Positions 15,862 to 22,884 are shown, counted from the first letter of the stretch. The stretch: DNA of 22,884 bases from Treponema sp. (GCA_031284195.1 JAITAI010000009.1:1-22884); one strand, 5' to 3'. The notes: a model not told the origin generated them from the sequence alone. Translations and numbers: made by a program.

Positions 15862-16647
15862 ATGGGTAAATTTATTATTATCGGTGAACGAATTCACTGT
15901 ATTTCGCCAGTAATTCGTGCTGCTATGGACACTCACGATCCTGCGCCCATCCTAAAACGGGCAAAGGAACAGTTGGATGCGGGAGCCACCTATATTGATG
16001 TCAATATTGGTCCTGCTGAAAAGACCGGGGTAGAACTTATGAAGTGGGCGGTTCAACTAATTCAAACGGAATTTGACAATGTTCCCCTTTCCTTGGACAC
16101 GGCAAATAAAAAAGCCATTGAAGCGGGGATTTCGGTATATAACCGTTCCAAAGGTAAGCCGATTGTCAATTCCGCAGATGCAGGGGATCGTATTTCCTAT
16201 ATCGACCTTGCAGCCGCCAACGATGCTATTGTCATTGCCCTCTGTGCAAAACAGGGAGTCCCTTCCAATAACGAAGAGCGCATGGCCTATTGTCAGGAGA
16301 TGCTCGAATATGGTATGAACCTGGGGATGGATCCAAAGGATATATGGTTCGACCCCTTGTTCCTGGTCATCAAGGGAATGCAGGATAAACAGGTGGAAGT
16401 CCTGGATTTCATCGGTCAGCTTAAGGAGATGGACCTCAATTCCTCAGGGGGCCTTTCTAACGTTTCTAACATGATGCCTAAGCATATCCGGCCCATCATG
16501 GATTCGGTCATGTTGGCTATGGCAATTAAGTGCGGCTTTACCTCAGCTATCGTGAACCCCTGCGACTTGCGGATCATGGAAACTATCAAGTCTGCGGATA
16601 TTATCATGGATCAGACCCTGTATGCAGATTCGTATCTTGAACTGTAG
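15862..16647 (+). CDS. acsE: methyl-THF:corrinoid/iron-sulfur protein methyltransferase
   Basis: It moves the methyl group from methyl-THF to Co(I) of CoFeSP, linking the methyl and carbonyl branches. The 261-residue protein is the length of the Moorella enzyme (262). Folate-binding residues are in place: SLDTANK (Asp79), PIVNSADAGD (Asn103), IWFDPLF (Asp164) and GGLSNVSNM (Asn200/203), on a TIM barrel with the opening IIIGERIHCISP. ATG 15862 follows TAGGAG (15849-15854). A hairpin before it and two after it suggest a separately tuned message. In many acetogens acsE lies next to metVF; here metF is at the other end of the cluster. Confidence 0.96.
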   Translation: MGKFIIIGERIHCISPVIRAAMDTHDPAPILKRAKEQLDAGATYIDVNIGPAEKTGVELMKWAVQLIQTEFDNVPLSLDTANKKAIEAGISVYNRSKGKPIVNSADAGDRISYIDLAAANDAIVIALCAKQGVPSNNEERMAYCQEMLEYGMNLGMDPKDIWFDPLFLVIKGMQDKQVEVLDFIGQLKEMDLNSSGGLSNVSNMMPKHIRPIMDSVMLAMAIKCGFTSAIVNPCDLRIMETIKSADIIMDQTLYADSYLEL

Positions 16648-16655
16648 TTTTTAAA

Positions 16656-16686
16656 CCAAGGGAGGTGAAGGACACCAAAGCCTTGG
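16656..16686 (+). other. hairpin downstream of acsE
   Basis: CCAAGG (16656-16661) pairs with CCTTGG (16681-16686), enclosing GGTG (16664-16667) with CACC (16673-16676). It begins 9 bases after the acsE stop and has no T-tract; it may act as a 3' stabiliser. Confidence 0.45.
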
Positions 16687-16740
16687 AGTACGATTCATAG
16701 GAGTGTACTTCTCGATCCCATATCAGTAAAAAGGTACTTG

Positions 16741-16780
16741 CCCCTAGTTAGCGATGAGGATAGCTGGGGGTATTGTTTTA
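16741..16780. terminator. probable bidirectional terminator
   Basis: CCCC-AGTTA (16741-16750, one bulged T) pairs with TAGCTGGGG (16761-16769). It is followed on the + strand by TATTGTTTTATT and on the minus strand by a CTTTTT run. It lies between the converging acsE and ferredoxin-like genes, the latter ending at 16781. Confidence 0.6.
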
Positions 16781-17350
16781 TTAATGCACAATTTTGCCAT
16801 CTATGGAAAGGGTTGTTACTGCTAAAGGAAGTATTTTGCCTGAATTTTTGAGGGCTTTCCGTACTGCGTGCTCAATACCTCCACAACAAGGTACTTCCAT
16901 TCGAATTACCCGTAGGGATTTAATGTGGTTATGCTGAATAATTTCCCCTAGTTTTTCACTGTAATCTACTGCATCGAGTTTTGGACATCCGATGAGGATG
17001 ATCTGGTTTTTCATGAATTCTTGGTGAAAATTACCATAAACATAAGCACAACAATCAGCAGATATCACTACATTCGCCTGTTCAAAGAAGGGCGCCTGTA
17101 GGGGTACGAGTTTGATCTGTACTGGCCATTGAGTAATGGATAAAGGTTTTGGCGGAATCTGCCGGTCCCTGACTTCTCTAATGATAGCTCCTGTAGGGCA
17201 AACCGGTATACAATTGCCAAGTCCATCGCAATACGCCTCCTGCACGAGGCGAGCTTTGCCGTTACTAATACCAATCACTGCCTCATGACATGCCTCAACG
17301 CATAAACCACAACCAGTGCATCGGTCTTCATTGATAGTGATACGTACCAT
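16781..17350 (-). CDS. 4Fe-4S ferredoxin-type protein of the family often found near hcp
   Basis: The 189-residue protein has two N-terminal 4Fe-4S motifs: CTGCGLCVEAC (Cys11, 14, 17, 21) and CDGLGNCIPVCP (Cys41, 47, 51). A C-terminal domain carries further conserved cysteines (ADCC, IGCPKLD, VPCCGG). From memory this matches a family of about 200-240-residue iron-sulfur proteins often linked to hybrid cluster protein and CRP/FNR regulators; the biochemical role is not known to me. It may pass electrons to the CODH/ACS pathway, but it is transcribed towards it, so this is only context. I choose ATG 17350 because GAGG (17359-17356) precedes it. It overlaps the upstream 89-residue ORF by 23 bases, so the two are probably translationally coupled. 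Confidence 0.85.
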   Translation of the reverse strand: MVRITINEDRCTGCGLCVEACHEAVIGISNGKARLVQEAYCDGLGNCIPVCPTGAIIREVRDRQIPPKPLSITQWPVQIKLVPLQAPFFEQANVVISADCCAYVYGNFHQEFMKNQIILIGCPKLDAVDYSEKLGEIIQHNHIKSLRVIRMEVPCCGGIEHAVRKALKNSGKILPLAVTTLSIDGKIVH

Positions 17351-17597
17351 GTCCACCTCGAAAGACGTCTTCTGAAACTAGGGGGATATCAAAAGCCATC
17401 CGGTGCTTGGGTAGATCAGTTCCAGCATCGAAAATAGGGTTTATATAGAACCTTTCCCAAACGGTTAGTGCAGACCTTTGGTCCAATGGGCAAGGCTCTT
17501 GAAGAAATGGTCTGAAGCCCGTTTCTTCCCATAAATCTCGAATAGCTTTCCCAAAAACTGAAGTTTTAAAAACGCCTCTATACTCTATTGCATTCAT
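17328..17597 (-). CDS. small unknown protein, coupled to the 4Fe-4S protein
   Basis: I do not recognise this 89-residue protein. It is soluble, with no signal peptide or membrane segment, and has a balanced composition (CPLDQRSALTVWERFY is its most distinctive part) that looks coding. Its 3' end overlaps the start of the 4Fe-4S gene by 23 bases, supporting a two-gene operon. No Shine-Dalgarno lies before ATG 17597, and the predicted -10 box ends only 6 bases upstream, so the message could be leaderless. It may also be a non-translated leader that happens to be open. Confidence 0.5.
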   Translation of the reverse strand: MNAIEYRGVFKTSVFGKAIRDLWEETGFRPFLQEPCPLDQRSALTVWERFYINPIFDAGTDLPKHRMAFDIPLVSEDVFRGGHGTYHYQ

Positions 17598-17603
17598 ATC
17601 GTT

Positions 17604-17645
17604 AGTATACTTGATTAAAAATAAGGTGTCGGTTGTATTTACAAC
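17604..17645 (-). promoter_or_regulatory. promoter with FNR/CRP-like inverted repeat
   Basis: On the minus strand CCGACA (17632-17627), 17 bases and TATACT (17609-17604) form a promoter with a weak -35. GTTGT-N4-ACAAC (17645-17632), a perfect 5-4-5 inverted repeat, abuts it. If transcription starts at about 17597 the repeat is centred near -41.5, the classical class II activator position. A redox or CO/NO-sensing regulator of the CRP/FNR family is an attractive guess. Confidence 0.45.
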
Positions 17646-17662
17646 AAAAATAACTTATTTCA

Positions 17663-17693
17663 TAGGAACGTATGAGGTACATCCAGGTTCCTA
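17663..17693 (-). terminator. possible terminator after aat
   Basis: TAGGAAC (17663-17669) and GTTCCTA (17687-17693) form a 7-bp stem with a 17-base loop, about 75 bases after the aat stop. On the minus strand an AT-rich tail with a TTTTT run follows after some distance, so it is a weak terminator at best. Confidence 0.35.
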
Positions 17694-17766
17694 CATTTTC
17701 TGAAATTTTTCTATGCCTTTATCTTAGCGATAAAGAGCATGATTACTTTGCAGATAGGGCCTATGC

Positions 17767-18552
17767 TCATACAGGGGCAGCAAGGGTGGTGAAGGTCCAA
17801 CTTCCCCGTCGATCTATACCGTCTGATTGGGTATAAAAGGCCTTAGCATCCCCGGTATACGGTATCTGCCGGCGAGGGGCAAGGGTTTCTTCAAGGAGTT
17901 GTAAAAATGCCTGGCGGCTCATGGTTTCCGCACCCAGGCTTGCGAGGTGATTCGTATAGACCTGACAGTCAATAAAAGCAACCTCATCGGCAAAAAGCCT
18001 CTGGGCCAGGGAAAGAAAAGCCGCCTTAGAAGCATTGGATCGCTTGGCAAACATGGATTCTCCAAAGAAGACCTTCCCCAGGCGTATACCGTAACACCCC
18101 CCCACCAGTTCCCCATGCTGGTAACTTTCCGCAGAATGAGCCCAACCTAAACGGTGCAGTTCCGTATAGGCGGTGATGATATCCTCAGTAATCCAGGTAC
18201 CCTCTTGACCTGGTCTGAACATCTCTGCACACCCCCGTATGACTCCCTTAAAATCCCGGTCCACGGCAAATTCAAAACACCTTTTTTTTAAGACCTTTTT
18301 CATGGAAGCCCCAATATGGAGCTTTTCTGGAAACAGAACCATCCGGGGATCCGGAGACTGCCATAGGATGGGGTCTTCCGGATTATACCAAGGAAATATA
18401 CCCTGCTCATAAGCGGAAAGGAGCATTCCCGGTGAGAGGTTACCCCCTACAGCGATGATATTATCATTCCCATAAGGATATGCATTCGGCTTAGGAAAAG
18501 AATAACGTTCGTATTCGCTGAGATAGGGAAAATAAGGATCTACACCGGAAAT
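17767..18552 (-). CDS. aat: leucyl/phenylalanyl-tRNA--protein transferase with a probable ATT start
   Basis: Aat adds Leu or Phe to proteins with basic N-terminal residues, creating N-degrons read by ClpS and destroyed by ClpAP. The core LLSAYEQGIFPWYNPEDPILW and the later VGGCYGIRLGKVFFGESMF are diagnostic. The first ATG (18426) would remove the conserved FPKPN...IIAVGGNLSPG stretch that opens the family. Reading on in frame upstream, there is no ATG, GTG, TTG or CTG before the ribosome binding site. AGGAGG (18564-18559) is followed after 6 bases by ATT (18552-18550), giving 261 residues, so AUU is the likely start. The gene begins 19 bases after the clpA stop, in one operon with it. Confidence 0.88.
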   Translation of the reverse strand: MSGVDPYFPYLSEYERYSFPKPNAYPYGNDNIIAVGGNLSPGMLLSAYEQGIFPWYNPEDPILWQSPDPRMVLFPEKLHIGASMKKVLKKRCFEFAVDRDFKGVIRGCAEMFRPGQEGTWITEDIITAYTELHRLGWAHSAESYQHGELVGGCYGIRLGKVFFGESMFAKRSNASKAAFLSLAQRLFADEVAFIDCQVYTNHLASLGAETMSRQAFLQLLEETLAPRRQIPYTGDAKAFYTQSDGIDRRGSWTFTTLAAPV

Positions 18553-18571
18553 CCGACCCCTCCTTTGGTGT

Positions 18572-21088
18572 TTAGGAATGGGTGAGTACCTTCAGAGCCT
18601 CGGTAGCTTCAAACAGGGTGATCCGGTATGTCCCATCGGTCCAGTCCACCCGGGCGTTTCCCCCTTCCGCAAGACGGCCAAAGAGGACCTCGTCCACAAA
18701 GAAGGACTTGATCTTATCCTCAATAACCCGGCCCACATTGCGAGCGCCGAATTCCCGGCTGTACCCATCGGTTGTAAGATGGTCTACACAGGTATCGGTA
18801 AATTCCACTGCGACCTTTTTTTCTGCCAATTGCAATTTGAAGAGCTCCAATTCTTTGCGTACAATGGAAGTCATGATTTCCCGGGAGAGGTGATTGAATC
18901 GTACTACCCCATCCAGACGGTTCCTGAATTCTGGAGTAAAGGTTTTCTCTACCGCGCCAGCCACTGCGGAGGCATCAATGCTCCGCTCTCCAAACCCGAT
19001 AAGGTTCTTACCAATATCCCGGGCACCGGCGTTGCTAGTCATAATGAGGACCACATTCCGAAAATCCGCTTTCCTGCCGTTATTGTCTGTCAGAGTGGCA
19101 TAGTCCATGATCTGTAGGAGGATGTTATAAATATCCGGGTGGGCTTTCTCTATCTCATCTAAAAGGACTACACTATGGGGCTGCTTCCGTATGGCATCGG
19201 TCAAGAGGCCCCCTTCTTCATACCCCACATAACCAGGAGGAGAACCGATGAGCCTCGAAATGGTATGCTTTTCCTGATATTCACTCATGTCAAAACGGTG
19301 CATGGAAACCCCCAACACCTGGGCAAGGCTTCGGGCTAATTCAGTTTTTCCCACCCCCGTAGGGCCTACAAAAAGAAAATTCGCCACTGGTTTACCTTCA
19401 GCTCTGAAACCAGCCCGGGACCGCTTCACCGCCTTAACTACCATGGTAACTGCCTCATCCTGACCGAAGATCCGCCCTCTGAGCCGCTCTTCCAGATTGC
19501 GGAGCTTATCTTTCTCATTTTCTCCTACCGATCGTTCCGGTATCCGGGCTATCCGGGAAACTACTGATTCAATCAGAGAAAGCCCAATATCAATGCTTTC
19601 TACTGTTCCTTCTTGAACAGAGAGCCCTTGAGCCAGATTACCCGCCTCTGCTTCAGAAGACAAGTTCTTTTCTCCCTTTTCTGTTTTTTCAATTTTCTCT
19701 GTCTTGTCATGCTTATCAAAAAAAAACGAAAATTTTTTTGATAAGCTGTTTTTATTGCCTAGATCTACCTCTTCTTTATGCAACAAACGTTGTTGTTCAC
19801 TCTGCTTAAAAGCCGCTATCCGGGCAAAAGCGCCGGCTTCATCGATCACATCGATGGCTTTGTCCGGCAGCCGCCGTTCGGTGATAAACTGGGCAGAAAG
19901 CCGCACCGCCCCTTCCACTGCTTCATCACTGTAACGAACCTTATGGTACTCCTCGTATTTTGATTTAAGCCCCTGGAGGATGGCGATGGCGTCATGCTCA
20001 TTGGGTTCATTGATATCGATCTTCTGAAACCGCCGTGAGAGAGCCCGATCTTTGTCAAAAAATTTGCTGTATTCTTCGTGGGTGGTGGAACCGATACAGC
20101 GGATTTTCCCAGAAGTAAGGGCTGGTTTGAGGAGATTAGACGCATCCAAGGCGCCTCCTGAAACAGACCCGGCCCCCACGAGGGTATGAATTTCATCGAT
20201 AAAAAGGATGGCCCTTTCTTTTTTTAGTATTTCCTCAATAACCCGCTTAATCCGTTCCTCAAAATCCCCTCGGTATTTGGTCCCGGCCACCAAGGCGCCC
20301 ATGTCCAGAGAAAAGATAGAAAAATTTTTGAGGGTAGGAGGTACGTTCCCGGCTACGATACGTTGGGCAAGTCCTTCGGTGATGGCGGTTTTTCCTACCC
20401 CTGAATCCCCTACATGAACGGGGTTATTTTTGAGCCGCCTACAAAGCACTTGAACGGTCCGGTCTAACTCCACTTCCCTGCCTATAACCGGTTCAAGCTT
20501 ATGTTCCTTGGCCAGGGCAGTAAGCTCCGTGGCATACCGTTCCAGCGCACTCCGTTTATTCCCTTTGGTTTTTTGAGTTGGATCTGTTCCATCCTCATCA
20601 ATAGACTCCTCTTTTCTCTCTTGTAGCTCATTGCTGTTCATTTTATTAAAGGCAAAAGGCCGCTCTCCATCGAATCCATGAGAAAGGACATTAAGGAGTT
20701 CAAAGCGTTTAACCCCTAGTTTACGCAAATAATAGGCACAATAATTTTGTTCTTCATCATAAAGAGATACGAGGATATCTGCCACATCCAAGATGTGTTT
20801 CTGAGAAGCCTGGCTTTGGAGCACTGCACGTTCAATGACGCTCTGAAATCCCACGGTTTGGGTCGGCTCGGTATCACCGATGCTGGGGACTTTCTGCTTA
20901 AAATAATTTTCCATACCATCTTTAAGCATATCCAGATTGGCACCACAAGCGGACAATATCCCCTGGACTTCATCAAAAGCTAATGCTGCATACAGTATAT
21001 GTTCCGGCGTCAGGTACTCATGGTTACGCACTTTAGCCTCATGGTAAGCGGCGTTTATAATGGCCTGTACATGGCCGCTGATTTTCAT
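18572..21088 (-). CDS. clpA: ATP-dependent Clp protease ATP-binding subunit ClpA
   Basis: ClpA unfolds substrates, including ClpS-delivered N-degron proteins, and feeds them to ClpP. The 838-residue protein has an N-domain (about 1-140), then AAA-1 with Walker A GDSGVGKT (227-234), pore loop GTKYRGDFEER and Walker B ILFIDEIH (294-301). AAA-2 has Walker A GPTGVGKT (575-582), pore GYVGYEEGG and Walker B LLDEIE. The ClpP-docking loop IGF is at 697-699. It is about 80 residues longer than E. coli ClpA (758). The extra length is a charged N-domain linker (about 150-180) and a Lys/Glu-rich insertion (about 438-500) between the AAA modules. ATG 21088 follows AGGGAG. TATAAT (21156-21151) is a possible -10 with a poor -35. 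Confidence 0.95.
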   Translation of the reverse strand: MKISGHVQAIINAAYHEAKVRNHEYLTPEHILYAALAFDEVQGILSACGANLDMLKDGMENYFKQKVPSIGDTEPTQTVGFQSVIERAVLQSQASQKHILDVADILVSLYDEEQNYCAYYLRKLGVKRFELLNVLSHGFDGERPFAFNKMNSNELQERKEESIDEDGTDPTQKTKGNKRSALERYATELTALAKEHKLEPVIGREVELDRTVQVLCRRLKNNPVHVGDSGVGKTAITEGLAQRIVAGNVPPTLKNFSIFSLDMGALVAGTKYRGDFEERIKRVIEEILKKERAILFIDEIHTLVGAGSVSGGALDASNLLKPALTSGKIRCIGSTTHEEYSKFFDKDRALSRRFQKIDINEPNEHDAIAILQGLKSKYEEYHKVRYSDEAVEGAVRLSAQFITERRLPDKAIDVIDEAGAFARIAAFKQSEQQRLLHKEEVDLGNKNSLSKKFSFFFDKHDKTEKIEKTEKGEKNLSSEAEAGNLAQGLSVQEGTVESIDIGLSLIESVVSRIARIPERSVGENEKDKLRNLEERLRGRIFGQDEAVTMVVKAVKRSRAGFRAEGKPVANFLFVGPTGVGKTELARSLAQVLGVSMHRFDMSEYQEKHTISRLIGSPPGYVGYEEGGLLTDAIRKQPHSVVLLDEIEKAHPDIYNILLQIMDYATLTDNNGRKADFRNVVLIMTSNAGARDIGKNLIGFGERSIDASAVAGAVEKTFTPEFRNRLDGVVRFNHLSREIMTSIVRKELELFKLQLAEKKVAVEFTDTCVDHLTTDGYSREFGARNVGRVIEDKIKSFFVDEVLFGRLAEGGNARVDWTDGTYRITLFEATEALKVLTHS

Positions 21089-21302
21089 TTTTTACTCCCT
21101 GCTCAGAGCATGGACCCCAGCTCTTTACGTTAAAAAATACTACTAATTAAATTATAATACTAAATCTAATAAAACACTATGAGTTTTATAGTAAATTTGT
21201 ATTTCTTAAATTCTTTATTTTCATACACGTATAGCTCAGAGGGTTCACTCAAAATATACTATATCTTGGCAATTAAGTCCTGATATTATAAACAATTAAC
21301 CG

Positions 21303-21512
21303 TTACATAGTTACGGATGTCCTTAATTTTATCAAATTTTGTTTGGTCGAATTAAATCTGGCGATCGAGAAGCCTAGGTCATCAAACCCTTCGGAGAAGG
21401 TGGCCGAAAGCATAAGGGTATAATTGCCCTGTACAAGAATCCGTATGTACTTATACCTCCTACCATTCAGGGGAACAGAACTTACCTCAACACCCCAGCC
21501 CCTGATACGATA
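21303..21512 (-). pseudogene. decayed gene fragment between clpS and clpA
   Basis: A 69-codon open stretch ends in TAA (21305-21303) and reads like a real protein tail (RRYKYIRILVQGNYTLML, then SATFSEGFDDLGFSIARF), but it has no ATG, GTG or TTG start. An in-frame TAG stands at 21515-21513, and beyond it the frame stays open for about 30 further codons. I do not recognise the family. A gene with a nonsense mutation is the simplest reading; chance is possible. The rest of the 580-base gap between clpS and clpA shows nothing I can name. Confidence 0.35.
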
Positions 21513-21668
21513 CTATCTCCCCAAAAGGATTTCATATGAGCGGCCCCCACTCACGATCGTATGACTAGATGGTTGAAAACCACTAATTCCCCTGCTAAGG
21601 CTTTAGGATTCCTCCCCAGGCCTTACGGAACCTGCAATTCGCCCTTCATATCTGAACTGGCCTTTCTC

Positions 21669-21980
21669 TTACAGGGGTTCTACAAGACAACGAAGAGGAA
21701 ATTCATGCTGCCGAGCCAAGATATGCACCTGTTGGGCTTTGGTTTGGGCTATATCCCAGGGGTATTGTCCCACCACCCCTCGTCCTTTTCGGTGTACCTC
21801 CAACATGATACGGTTAGCCTCAAGCTGATCTTTATGGAACACGGTGATCAAAATTTCCACCACAAATTCCATAGTAGTATAATGATCATTGCACAATATC
21901 ACCCGGAATTCTTCTGGTTCCTTGAGTTTTTCCGCTTTTTGGGTGGCAAATAACGTACCATTCCTGGTATGTAAAGACAT
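21669..21980 (-). CDS. clpS: ClpS adaptor for N-degron substrates
   Basis: ClpS binds proteins with N-terminal Leu, Phe, Tyr or Trp and hands them to ClpA. The 103-residue product has the signature VILCNDHYTTMEFV: Asn31 and Asp32 match the amino-group binding residues Asn34/Asp35 of E. coli, and His63 in EVHRKG matches His66. The second Asp of the usual NDD is His33. An N-terminal extension of about 22 residues suits the ClpA-engaging tail. I use ATG 21980; there is no strong Shine-Dalgarno, and GTG 22013 in frame is the alternative. It lies upstream of clpA and aat on the same strand, but 580 bases of decayed sequence separate it from clpA. Confidence 0.92.
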   Translation of the reverse strand: MSLHTRNGTLFATQKAEKLKEPEEFRVILCNDHYTTMEFVVEILITVFHKDQLEANRIMLEVHRKGRGVVGQYPWDIAQTKAQQVHILARQHEFPLRCLVEPL

Positions 21981-22034
21981 AGTTTTAGCATACCTGAAAC
22001 CGGGTAAAAACACAATGGTAACATCAACGGCGTG

Positions 22035-22196
22035 TCAAGCCAGAATAGCAATGTCCCCTCCAAACCAGGTGTTGAGCCGATAAACCTGATACCCGTCGGC
22101 TTCCCGCATCGGAATTTCTAGGTGTACGGTACTAAAGGCATGACGCGGTAACTCATCAGTTCCACAAAACGCTTGTAATTGATCAGAATGGAACAT
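22035..22196 (-). CDS. possible 53-residue small protein upstream of clpS
   Basis: An ORF from ATG 22196 to TGA 22035 encodes 53 residues with a protein-like ending (DGYQVYRLNTWFGGDIAILA). AGAGGGG lies just before the ATG, rather close for a ribosome binding site. It ends 54 bases before the clpS start, so it could be in the same transcript. I recognise no family. It may equally be the tail of a longer gene truncated by the transposase-like sequence next to it. Confidence 0.35.
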   Translation of the reverse strand: MFHSDQLQAFCGTDELPRHAFSTVHLEIPMREADGYQVYRLNTWFGGDIAILA

Positions 22197-22412
22197 ACCC
22201 CTCTAGTTTTGATAAACCGCTTACACTACAGGAAGAAGTATGAAAAGCAGCCGAAGAGGCCTTGGCAACGGCTGCTTGAATCACCTAGCTTTGGGGAGGA
22301 AACCAAAGCTAAGCTGCGCCACAGGGAAGGTTTCTCTAACTCGGTTAAGCTCAAGGGGTTGTTTGACCGGGTGGTAGCGGACTTTTTGAAAGATAAACCG
22401 CCCAAAGGGTGA
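22179..22412 (+). pseudogene. C-terminal remnant of an integrase-type (rve) transposase
   Basis: The 77-residue reading has RPWQRLLESPSFGEETKAKL followed by a basic-hydrophobic tail (SVKLKGLFDRVVADFLK). From memory this resembles the extreme C-terminus of IS481/ISNCY-like transposases, in which a TPYQRLLxSP segment is followed by LNPVxLKRxI. No catalytic DDE core lies upstream, and the TTG start has no ribosome binding site, so it would be a remnant. The match is by recall only. Confidence 0.4.
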
Positions 22413-22469
22413 TATTGCCGCTGATTCCAGTGGCCTGCAGCTAGATTTTGGTTTGAGGCAATACAGGAC

Positions 22470-22499
22470 TTGACTTTTTTATCTACAATAAAGTATATT
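22470..22499 (+). promoter_or_regulatory. promoter of the tRNA gene
   Basis: TTGACT (22470-22475), an 18-base spacer and TATATT (22494-22499), with transcription expected near 22506, about 10 bases before the mature tRNA. Confidence 0.65.
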
Positions 22500-22515
22500 T
22501 TAATCCTCTATATGC

Positions 22516-22589
22516 GGGCCTTTAGCTCAGTTGGTTAGAGCTGCGGACTCATAATCCGTAGGTCCCTGGTTCAAGTCCAGGAAGGCCCA
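22516..22589 (+). tRNA. tRNA with CAT anticodon, probably tRNA-Ile2
   Basis: The 74-base cloverleaf has acceptor GGGCCTT/AAGGCCC, D-arm GCTC/GAGC, anticodon arm GCGGA-CTCATAA-TCCGT, T-arm CCTGG/CCAGG with TTCAAGT and discriminator A. CCA is not encoded. The opening GGxCCTTTAGCTCAG and the CTCATAA loop resemble Bacillus tRNA-Ile(CAT), whose C34 becomes lysidine through TilS and then reads AUA. An elongator tRNA-Met cannot be excluded by eye. Confidence 0.93.
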
Positions 22590-22591
22590 AA

Positions 22592-22641
22592 CGTAAATCC
22601 TTATAATATAAAGAATTAGTGGTAAGAATTTACGATTTTTT
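22592..22641 (+). terminator. rho-independent terminator of the tRNA
   Basis: CGTAAATCCTTA (22592-22603) pairs with TAAGAATTTACG (22623-22634) with one mismatch, and ATTTTTT follows directly. It begins 3 bases after the tRNA. Confidence 0.75.
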
Positions 22642-22693
22642 GTGGAGTTATGTGACATCGTGCATGAATTATTCCTTCTTTCGGAGGAAAGAT

Positions 22694-22884
22694 ATGTCAC
22701 GTATTCCCAAACCCATTACGACACCGCGGCGATCTGATTCTAAAACATACCAGATTACGATCAATCCGAGTTCCGGGCTTCCCGATAAGGTCTGTCAGCA
22801 ATGGAAACGCCGGAGCTTCCAGGACTTGCCCCCGGACTTAGCTCAGTACCAATACCCGAAAAACAAGGCTGCTGCCGAAGCCGG
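22694..22884 (+). CDS. start of an unidentified protein, cut by the window end
   Basis: ATG 22694 follows GGAGG (22683-22687) at an ideal 6 bases, and the frame is open for 63 codons to the window end. The product is basic and polar (opening MSRIPKPITTPRRSDSKTYQ) and I cannot assign it with confidence. Its place right after a tRNA gene fits an integrase of an element inserted there, and the basic N-terminus is compatible with that, but no catalytic motif lies within the visible part. The start codon sits in a stem: GTGACAT (22652-22658) is complementary to ATGTCAC (22694-22700), and TTCCT (22672-22676) to AGGAA (22685-22689) over the Shine-Dalgarno. Confidence 0.6.
   Translation, partial: MSRIPKPITTPRRSDSKTYQITINPSSGLPDKVCQQWKRRSFQDLPPDLAQYQYPKNKAAAEA

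Noticed and set aside
18578..19117. 179-residue + strand frame opposite clpA
   Set aside because: Antisense of the conserved ClpA C-terminal part; no independent support.
21561..21953. 130-residue + strand frame over clpS
   Set aside because: It overlaps the clear minus-strand clpS gene and has no ribosome binding site or recognisable motif.
1..22884. CRISPR array
   Set aside because: No regularly spaced direct repeats were seen anywhere in the window.

Overview
The window carries an almost complete Wood-Ljungdahl (reductive acetyl-CoA) gene cluster on the + strand, followed by a minus-strand ClpS/ClpA/Aat protein-turnover cluster, a tRNA gene and the start of an unidentified gene. I infer a strictly anaerobic acetogen. 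Spirochaete origin, most like the termite-gut Treponema primitia, is my best guess from recall of that cluster and from the mixed base composition; nothing in the sequence proves the taxon.

Layout. 1-558: gene-free, rich in GC-rich inverted repeats. 559-1419: RluA-type pseudouridine synthase. 1811-2881: promoter, leader and a first MetF. 3126-4400: consensus promoter with a palindrome over its -10 box, a decayed metF fragment, a folded leader, and a second, longer MetF. 4476-7773: fhs, fchA, folD. 8248-13069: cooS, cooC, acsB. 13357-15775: promoter, acsD, acsC. 15862-16647: acsE. The minus strand from 16781 holds a 4Fe-4S protein, an 89-residue unknown protein, aat (with a probable ATT start), clpA, a decayed fragment and clpS. 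22179-22412 resembles the tail of a transposase. 22516-22589 is a CAT-anticodon tRNA with its own promoter and terminator, followed by an ORF that runs off the window.

How the genes work together. Fhs makes formyl-THF, FchA closes it to methenyl-THF, FolD reduces that to methylene-THF and MetF to methyl-THF. AcsE passes the methyl group to the corrinoid protein AcsCD. CooS makes CO from CO2, CooC loads nickel, and AcsB joins methyl, CO and CoA into acetyl-CoA. Formate dehydrogenase, hydrogenase, a MetV partner for MetF and a corrinoid-protein reactivase are not in the window. FolD lacks two of the three residues needed for cyclohydrolase activity, which would explain why FchA is kept beside it.

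Most interesting points: two adjacent hairpins with complementary loops just before the ribosome binding site of the second metF, in a leader that also contains a decayed metF start acting as a short upstream ORF; the probable AUU start of aat; the split of labour between FolD and FchA; the different base composition of metF2-fhs; and a 5-4-5 palindrome placed like an FNR/CRP activator site before the 89-residue ORF and ferredoxin gene.
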